From: Dactylis glomerata | Lineage: Eukaryota > Streptophyta > Magnoliopsida > Poales > Poaceae | DNA length: 64,000 nt | Reading direction: 5' to 3' | Assembly (NCBI GenBank): GCA_007115705.1 | Contig: QXEO01002102.1 | Coordinates: forward strand, 2,994,509-3,058,508 | Part shown: positions 56,632-64,000 of the stretch, piece after piece | Layout of the letters: each line of letters begins with the position of its first letter | How positions within the stretch are numbered: the stretch's first letter is position 1 | Translations under genes and position numbers: made by a program | The notes under the pieces: model-generated | The model's database searches: none | The model's input: the letters and a program-made list of their open reading frames with translations, nothing else | What the model was told of the DNA's origin: nothing

Positions 56632-59600
56632 CAGATTATTGTTATGCCATTGTTTGCAAAGAAGTTCTGTTTTCATTTGAGGACATGCCTCCTTCTTTGC
56701 CACCTGCGGTTGCTAACCTTTTGAAGGAATACATGGACGTTTTTCCACAAGATGTTCAACCTGGACTTCCACCTATTCGTGGGATAGAACACCAAATTGA
56801 TTTGATTCCAGGAGCCTCGCTGCCCAACCGTGCGCTATATCGCACCAATCCTGAAGAAACAAAAGAGATCCAACGACAAATCCAGAGTTTATTGGACAAA
56901 GGTTATATTCGTGAGTCTCTTAGTCCATGCGCTGTTCCTAGTATTTTAGTACCTAAGAAAGATGGTTCTTCGCGCATGTGTACTGATTGTTGAGCTATTA
57001 ATAATATTACCATTCGATATCGTCACCCTATACCTCGTTTGGATTGACATGCTGGATGAGTTGAGTGGTTCTATTATGTTCTCTAAAGTTGATTTGCGTA
57101 GTGGTTACCACCAAATTCGTATGCAATTAGGAGATGAATGGAAAACAGCTTTTAAAACTAAGTTCGGTTTATATGAGTGGTTAGTAATGCCGTTTGGTTT
57201 AACTAATGCACCTAGTACCTTTATGAGACTGATGAATGAAGTTTTACGTATTTTTATTGGTCATTTTGTGGTGGTATATTTTGATGACATTCTCATATAT
57301 AGCAAATCTTTAGAGGACCATTTGGATCATTTACGTGCTATTTTCAATGCTTTACGTGATGCACGTTTGTATGGTAATCTTGAGAAGTACACCTTTTGCA
57401 CAAATAGAGTTGCTTTTCTTGGTTATGTTGTTACAGAACAGGGAATTGAAGTTGATCCAGCCAAGATTGAAGCTATTGAGAATTGGCCGTAGCCCAAGAC
57501 GGTCCCACAAGTGAGGAGTTTTCTTGGTCTCGCTGGGTTTTATAGGCGCTTTGTCAAAGATTTTAGTTCTATTGATGCGCCATTGAATGAGCTCACAAAG
57601 AAGGATGTGCCCTTTGTTTGGGGCGATGCACAACAAGAGGCCTTCATGATACTGAAAGATAAGTTAACACATGCTCCATTACTCCAACTTCCTGATTTTA
57701 ATAAGACGTTTGAACTTGAATGTGATGCTAGTGGAATTGGTTTGGGAGGTGTGTTATTACAAGAGGGCAAACCTGTAGCATATTTTAGTGAAAAATTGAG
57801 TGGGCCTAGTCTGAACTATTCTACTTATGATAAAGAATTATATGCGCTGGTTCGGACATTAGAAACTTGGCAACATTATTTATGGCCTAAAGAATTTGTT
57901 ATACATTCTGATCATGAATCTTTGAAGCATATTCGTAGTCAAGCAAAACTGAATCGTCGCCATGCAAAGTGGGTTGAATTTATTGAATCTTTTCCTTATG
58001 TTATCAAACACAAAAAGGGTAAAGATAATATTATTGCTGATGCTTTGTCGCGCCGTTATACTATGTTATCTCAGCTTGACTTCAAAAATTTTGGGTTGGA
58101 AACTATCAAGGAACAATACTTGCATGATGCTGAATTTAAAGATGTGTTGCAGAATTGTAAAGATGGTAGAACATGGAACAAATTCATCCTTAATGATGGA
58201 TTTGTGTTCCGTGCTAACAAACTATGCATCCCAGATGGTTCCGTTCGTCTTTTGTTGTTACAGGAGGCGCATGGAGGAGGATTAATGGGACACTTTGGTG
58301 TCAAGAAGACGGAGGATGTTCTTGCTGCACATTTCTTTTGGCCACGCATGCGGCGAGATGTTGAGAGATTCGTGGCATGCTGCACTACTTGTCAAAAAGC
58401 TAAGTCTCGCCTTAATCCACATGGTTTATATATGCCTCTTCCTGTTCCTAGTGTTCCTTGGGAGGATATTTCGATGGACTTTGTTTTGGGATTACCTCGT
58501 ACGCAGAAGGGGAGGGATAGTATTTTTGTTGTTGTGGATCGGTTTTCTAAGATGGCACACTTTATTCCTTGTCACAAGACCGATGATGTTGTGCACATTG
58601 CTAATTTGTTTTTTCGTGATATCGTTCGTTTGCATGGTGTGCCAAATACTATTGTTTCTGACCGTGATACTAAATTTCTTAGCCACTTTTGGCGATGTTT
58701 ATGGGCTAAGTTGGGGACTAAATTGTTGTTTAGTACTACATGTCATCCCCAAACTGATGGACAAACTAAAGTAGTTAATAGAACTTTATCTACCATGTTG
58801 CAGGCTGTTTTAAAGAAGAACTTAAAATTGTGGGAAGAGTGTTTGCCTCATATTGAATTTGCTTATAATCGTTCGCTGCATTCTACCACAAAGATGAGCC
58901 CTTTTCAGATTGTCTATGGTTTTGTTCCACGTGCACCTATTGATTTGTTGCCTTTACCATCTTCAGTGCGAAATAATTTCGAGGCTACACAACATGCTGA
59001 TTTGATTTTAAAATTGCATGCAACTACTAAAGACAACATAGAACGCATGAATGTTAAGTATAAAGTTGCTGGGGATAGAGGACGAAAGCATGTTGTGTTT
59101 GAGGTTGGTGATCTTGTTTGGTTGCATTTGCGCAAAGATCGTTTTCCTGATTTGCGCAAGTCTAAGTTAATGCCACGTGCTGATGGTCCTTTTAAGGTGA
59201 TAGAGAAAATCAATGATAATGCATATAAACTTGAGCTTCCTGCAGATTTTGGTACGGTAAGTCCTAAATTTAACATTGCAGATTTAAAGCCTTACTTCGG
59301 TGAAGAAGATGAGGTTGCGTCGAGGACGACTTCAATTCAAGAAGGGGAGCATGATGAGGACATCCCTTCTATTGATACACCCGCTTCACCTACAGCGGAA
59401 CACATACAAGGACCTATCAGTCGAGCTCGTGCCAAGCAACTTAACTATCAGGTACTTTCGTTTCTTGGAACTCTTTCTCACATACATGAGAATATGATGC
59501 TGCCTAAATCAGATATGTTTGTTACTCTTAGGAATAATGGACCTAGCATGGATGAGAGAGACAAGCATTGGAGCATGATCGTGCATGGAGATGGCAGCAA

Positions 59601-59661
59601 GCGTTTGAGGATGGAAGAAGATGCCACGAGTGGAGATTTCAGAACTTTGAAGCCACCATAA
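56499..59661 (+). pseudogene. pol: pol of F: reverse transcriptase, RNase H, integrase with LTR-encoded tail
   Basis: Reverse transcriptase 56700-57500 ([34 protein letters not shown], catalytic YFDDILIY). Breaks: TGA at 56991 (Arg in relatives), an extra base near 57045, TAG at 57490. From 57511 the frame is open for 716 codons: RT connection, RNase H ([45 protein letters not shown]), integrase zinc finger ([22 protein letters not shown]), catalytic D in [10 protein letters not shown] in SDRDTKF and E in [13 protein letters not shown], a C-terminal domain with [14 protein letters not shown], and a tail. About 103 codons, including [20 protein letters not shown], lie inside the 3' LTR. No classical chromodomain is seen; the tail fits the CRM-type C-terminal motif. 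Confidence 0.92.
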
Positions 59662-60278
59662 TGAAGGATGAAGACTTGGACGAAATAATACAAAGAGCTA
59701 CTTCATAAATTTGTCCATAGATAAATATGGTGCTGCGTCACTTCTATTTTTTGGGCCAGGCCCATGTAATTTTCGCAGCAAATAACACAGCCACTTTTAG
59801 GAGTCCGAATTTGAGGAGAAAAGGCATGTTAGGGTTCCGTTCGACCACCATACCCATGGCTGGTCGCACCCCTACATTTTCCTCCTCAAATACACCCCGT
59901 AGCCGTCATTAGAACTCGGATTTTGTTTAGACTAAAGTTAGCCCTTGCTGCAACTACGAGCTTGACTTTTGAGGCCAATCGCCTAGAAGAAGACCGCCTA
60001 TTCGAAATCCCACCTTTTGAATAAAGCATACATCTTTCATCCGCAATATCTTGATTGCTGTATTAGTTCTTACTTGTTCTCGATTTCAGGTAGGAATTAA
60101 GACCCTCGCTGGTCAGGTTGATCGTGCATCCTCAAGATCAGTAACTCCCGGAGATTGTCCTAGCGATTGCATTGGCGCACGAGCTTCGCACATGTAGTCG
60201 GATCGTCAAGCACGAACTCCACCCACCAAATCGACATATCAAGATCTCATCGAAAGATCGGACACCTTTGCCCAATCA
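59352..60278 (+). repeat. 3' LTR of F (927 bp)
   Basis: Starts TGATGAGGACATCCC after the purine-rich GAAGGGGAGCA and ends TTGCCCAATCA, followed by the TSD gctag. Differs from the 5' LTR at only scattered bases. Confidence 0.9.
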
Positions 60279-60741
60279 GCTAGCTCCTAGTTATGAAATT
60301 GCTTCTGCTTATTTAGTTCACATGTTAGAAGCTAGGTTTGCTAGCCTTAATCCTTTTATGCAATACATGTTCTTTAAGCTTCATGAAATTGAGGATCCCG
60401 AAAAGAAAGCTTTTATCTTGGAAACTTTGTGCATAGAATTTAGAGATGTTGCTACTGAAGCTAGGAAAATTCTTAAGCATTTTAATAAACTCGGTTCACC
60501 TATAAAGGTTATTAGTACAAACAATGAAGGAACCGAAATACCTATACCTAGCAAGCTCTTGGGACTGTACGAAGCTTTCGAAAATAATTTTGACTGGATC
60601 TGTCCCAAAAATCTTTTTAGTGATTTGAGTGAACCAAAGCGTGATCACAAAGGGTCTTCAAAAACTTATGTGTATGAAATACAATGCCTTATTGACAAGA
60701 CCTCTGCAGTTGATCTTAATGCTCCTTCTAAAAATACTTGA

Positions 60742-63675
60742 TTCACAATTTTCTGCGCCTAGCTCAAAGGCGTTAAAGAAAAGAACTCTTGGGAGATAAC
60801 CCAATGTTTTCTTTTCAGTAATTTTTCTTTTATTTGAGTCTTGGAAGTCATTACTACTGTAATGACCTCTCCTTATCCTTTTTATTTCATTGTTGTGCCA
60901 AGAGAAGCCTCTAATTCGAGTGAGGTAAAGATTTGGGGATGTTGCTGTCCTGAAACTGTTTTCGGTGCTGCACCATAAAAATTCGTGAAAATTCTCTGTA
61001 TATCTTTTGGACCTGAAATTTCTTGTGCATATACCCCAGGTTATATCCAAACTTTCTTTAGTTCAACACTTTTTGATTTGAGCAACAGAAAATCCCTAAA
61101 AAATTCGACCTTTGTCAGCTGTTCTGTTTTGACAGATTTCTGCCACTATTCGTTTTTGCCGCTTTATCGCTTTCTTTTGAGTTCTTTTGATCACGGAACT
61201 TTTGGAGAAGTTGCTACAGTAGTATATGCTTTATATGTGGTGGTTTTGGGTTGAAACCTGATGCAAAAAGAGGTTGATTATATGTTATGCTTATACTAAT
61301 GTTGCTAATAGATTTGTGTTTAGTTTTGTATGAAGGAAGTTTTCAAGTGTAGGGATTGGAGAATGATGAGATGAGTTGAAGAATGGACAAAAGCTCAAGC
61401 TTGGGGATGCCCATGCATCACCCCAATAAATATCCAAGAAGTACAAGCGTCAAAGCTTGGGGATGCCCCCGAGGCACCCCTTCTTCATCGGCAAAAATCA
61501 GGTCACCTTTCAAAACACTATATTTTTATTGCTTCATGCACTATGTGTTTTTCTTGGAGCATCAGTTGTTTTAGTTTTCTTTATTAGTTTAGTTTTGTTT
61601 GCTGCAATAAATGGTTGGACCCCAACAAATTTCCTTTGGAGAAGTTGCCTTGCTTTTCATTTGCCAACAATGCTTTAGTTTTCATTCTTTTCAAAAACCG
61701 AGTGTTCTTCTTTTTCTGCTACTGCTTTTGGTTTTCGTTTTCGCCTTGATTTGCATTCAGACCTTGTCATATCTTTTCATCAATGTGTATTTTTGCCTCT
61801 GATCTTTATTGGTTTTCATCAAAAGAGGTGTTTATAAAAATTTCAAATGGTGTTGGATAAGAGAAAAAGCTTTATGCAAAAAAGTGGTACAAGAAGGAGC
61901 TTGTGTAGACTGCGGCTTAGGCTTTTTCATGTCATGCTTGATGTCTTTTTGATAGTATGCTTAGTGGGTTTTGTTGTACCATGACTTGTCTCAAATAACT
62001 AAGATTGCTTAATGAGCCTTTGAAAAAATCATGCATTGTTTTTATTGTTTGGAAGCATTATTTTGGTTTTCTCCTTGATGCTTTATTTGGGTTGACTTGG
62101 CGCATGCTCACACATGTTAGACTCTTACAAAGTTGCCAATAGCCTCTATGATCATTTAGTTTTTGACTTTTGATGCCATCTTATGCTTCTTTTAATGTCG
62201 CTTTGTCGCTTTGCATGATTATGGCCATTATTGCTCTCTTAGTTGGCGCTCCCAGTCTTTTGCTAGCCCTTGCCTTGTACTGAGTATGAGCTCTACTCGT
62301 GAATCCAACTCCTAAAAACCAAGTTTTCTAAAGTGTCCACCATACATACCTACTAGCAATTTGCTATTCCAAGTAAATTTGACTTGCTTTTATTTTCTCT
62401 TCAAATTAAACTCTTACCAGTGTTATGCAAAAATTGGTCAGTAAAGCTCTCATGAACCGGAAGGCACACTTTACTTTTTCTTGTTCTTAAAAATTTGACA
62501 TTATGGTCTCTTATGTTGAGTTGTTATGCTTGCAAGTTGTAACTTGGAGACTAGCCCAACCATGCTGTCATGGGGCAAGCTTTCAACATTGCACTTCTTA
62601 TTTGAGTTGATATCGTGATCTTTTGTTTATGGATGCCCGCGGTGTGAAATGAATTGGGAATCTTGTGGGGATCATGGAGTTTGTATATGTGTTAGGGAAA
62701 CGCCTGGGCCGCCAATCTAAGCCATACATAATTCATGGTGGAAATTTGCAGCATACCCATAGTGGACATTCGACGACACATCTCAAAATAAAAATCTAAA
62801 CAAATGGCAAATAAAAGAGATGTCGAGGTGTTCATTGTCTGCTTGTCCTGTCATTTTGATGTGGGCTTGTTCCATGTCATCGGGCATGGAGGTACCCCGT
62901 TGGTGGTTCTCGATGATACATATATACTTACAATGACAAGAGCCTTGCTTGGGACTCTAAGTAAAGTAGCATGAGGTTTGGGTACTCGTATTCACGGGGC
63001 ACGAGGTTTTCGACTTATGATTTGTCAAGCATATGCATCATAATTGTTCTCGCATTAACTTTAACCATTCAAGATGCTTATGATGGGGGCAATGAGAGCT
63101 CAAAGCCGATAAGTAACATAGTTTTTGAAGGTTATAAAACTTGCAATCACTGCTTCCCTCCGCGAAGGGCCTTTCTTTTACTTTTATGTTGAGTCACCAC
63201 CTTCTATCTTTATACACCATTAAGAGAGCATAGTTGTCATTCTTAGTATAATGTGCATTGTCCCAAAGTTTTCATTGATTGATTCATAATGTTGGTTTCA
63301 CTTGTTCTTAAATTATTTGTATATAGTCGCCCTCTTAAACTTGAAGGTGTCCTATGCATTTATGTTTTGCTCTCCATGAAGGACAAGCTAAAAACCATTT
63401 GTATGTTTTTCCTTATGATTTGAACACACGTTTGACTTTCATTGTTTCATTTTCATGATCTTTTGTTTGTGTTCATTTTCATGTTATAACATGGTTGCTA
63501 AGTTTTTATTGTCAAGATTATATCTTTCATGCCCATGTTTTAAGTTCTTTTGATCCTAGCTCACAAATGCTTACATATATGATCAAGATTGTGTAGGTGC
63601 ATGTCACCTCAAAAATTATTCTTTTGTTATCACTTACCTACTCGAGGACAAGCAGGAGTTAAGCTTGGGGATGCT
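60742..63675 (+). other. 3' noncoding region of D2
   Basis: 2.9 kb without a supported gene, related to 36329-38934 of D1. The PPT-like motif AAGCTTGGGGATGC occurs at 61397-61410, 61453-61466 and, next to the LTR, 63661-63674. About 0.3 kb is extra relative to D1, mostly at 62340-62940. Confidence 0.75.
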
Positions 63676-64000
63676 TGATACGTCTTCAATGTATCTATAA
63701 TTTTTGATGCTCCATGCTTGTTTTTACACCATTTGCCTACTGTTTCGTTACACTTCGTGGCACTTTTATGCATTTTCCGGAACTAACCTATTAACAAGTC
63801 GCCACAGTGCCAGTTCCCTGTTTTCTGCTGTTTTTGTGTTTCAGAAAAGCTACACAGGAAATATTCTCGGAATTGGACGAAACAAGTTCCTGAAGTCTTA
63901 TTTTTTCCAGAAGCTTCCAAAGATCCGAAGAGGAGTCAGAGGGGGGCCACGAGGGCCCCACACACCAGGGCAGTGCGGTCCAGCCCCTGGCCGCGCCCCC
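63676..64000 (+). repeat. 3' LTR of D2, truncated by the window end
   Basis: Begins TGATACGTCTTCAATGTATC and matches 53144-53470 closely. The remaining 1.3 kb and the right TSD lie outside. Confidence 0.88.

Larger units (their letters stand above)
55129..60278 (+). mobile_element. CRM-type (centromeric) chromovirus F, gag deleted
   Basis: A + strand element with LTRs 55129-56053 (925 bp) and 59352-60278 (927 bp), near-identical, and TSD gctag at 55124-55128 and 60279-60283. The LTR start TGATGAGGACATCC is, from memory, the typical CRM/Cereba start. The internal domain is only 3.3 kb: leader, a scrambled junction, then reverse transcriptase to integrase; gag and most of the protease are deleted. 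The pol frame runs into the 3' LTR, another CRM trait. High LTR identity marks a recent insertion. Confidence 0.88.
54993..60741 (+). pseudogene. D-family 197-residue gene interrupted by F
   Basis: The ATG at 54993 opens a frame nearly identical to the D1 protein for 45 codons (VLEDLSVGSGSIIGKSNIEEF). At 55129 element F enters, duplicating gctag. The gene resumes at 60279 with LAPSYEIASAYLVHMLEARF and ends at TGA 60739-60741. Without F the frame would be open. The continuous translation from 54993 to 55274 is a chance fusion to the F LTR. D1 and D2 proteins are most alike in the middle third and differ in the C-terminal third. Confidence 0.8.
53144..64000 (+). mobile_element. non-autonomous retrotransposon D2, runs off the window, carrying nested F
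   Basis: Same family as D1, opposite strand. 5' LTR 53144-54800 (1657 bp); degenerate tRNA-Asp-type PBS at 54811-54828 (TAGCGCCATTGCCGGGGA); the 197-residue gene split by F; a 2.9-kb noncoding 3' region; PPT AAGCTTGGGGATGCT at 63661-63675; 3' LTR from 63676 to the window end. The presumed left TSD is gccgt; the right one lies outside. Confidence 0.88.

Noticed and set aside
57352..57770. Minus-strand frames opposite F pol
   Set aside because: Shadows of the RT/RNase H coding strand.

Overview
This is a stretch of grass (most likely Pooideae) nuclear heterochromatin made almost entirely of nested LTR retrotransposons plus one Helitron. I see no host gene, tRNA or rRNA gene. The evidence is LTRs of 0.9-4 kb with TG...CA ends, 5-bp target-site duplications (TSDs), primer-binding sites (PBS) for initiator tRNA-Met or tRNA-Asp, polypurine tracts (PPT), and decayed gag/pol reading frames. 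LTR starts of the TGATACGTC type and a CRM-type element starting TGATGAGGACATCC suggest a Triticeae/Aveneae/Poeae genome near a centromere. The species cannot be named from the sequence.

The region from about 9.1 kb to the right end is one nest. The host is element C, on the + strand. Its 5' LTR (about 4.07 kb) is split into 9078-10250, 29915-30771, 45643-45924 and 47774-49482. Its internal domain is 49483-51921, and its 3' LTR starts at 51922. Into C went: element B (10251-29909, - strand, TSD gaacc), which itself carries A (17938-26261, TSD taaca); element E (30772-45637, + strand, TSD acata), which carries D1 (34694-41345, - strand, TSD gtcgc); a Helitron (about 45925-47773); and D2 (from 53144 to beyond the window, + strand), which carries the CRM-like element F (55129-60278, TSD gctag). 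An Athila-like gag-protease element G (3826-9077, - strand) interrupts the first 55 bp of C's 5' LTR, and its own 3' part is lost. The left edge (1-3734) duplicates 15517-19093: a second copy of B (called B') with an A-type LTR inserted at exactly the same site.

Elements fall into two classes. E and F are gypsy elements with pol, now broken by stops and frameshifts. A, B, C and D carry no pol and must have moved with enzymes supplied by others. B and C are LARD-like (4-kb LTRs, 2.4-3.3-kb internal domain) but still encode two conserved small proteins: a 180-residue protein with a coiled-coil tail and a protein with up to six zinc knuckles. D1 and D2 share a 197-residue helical protein. A is almost all LTR (two 3.8-kb LTRs around 0.45 kb) and ends in an inverted LTR start. 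A, B, C, E and F use a tRNA-Met-type PBS, whereas D and G use a tRNA-Asp-type PBS.
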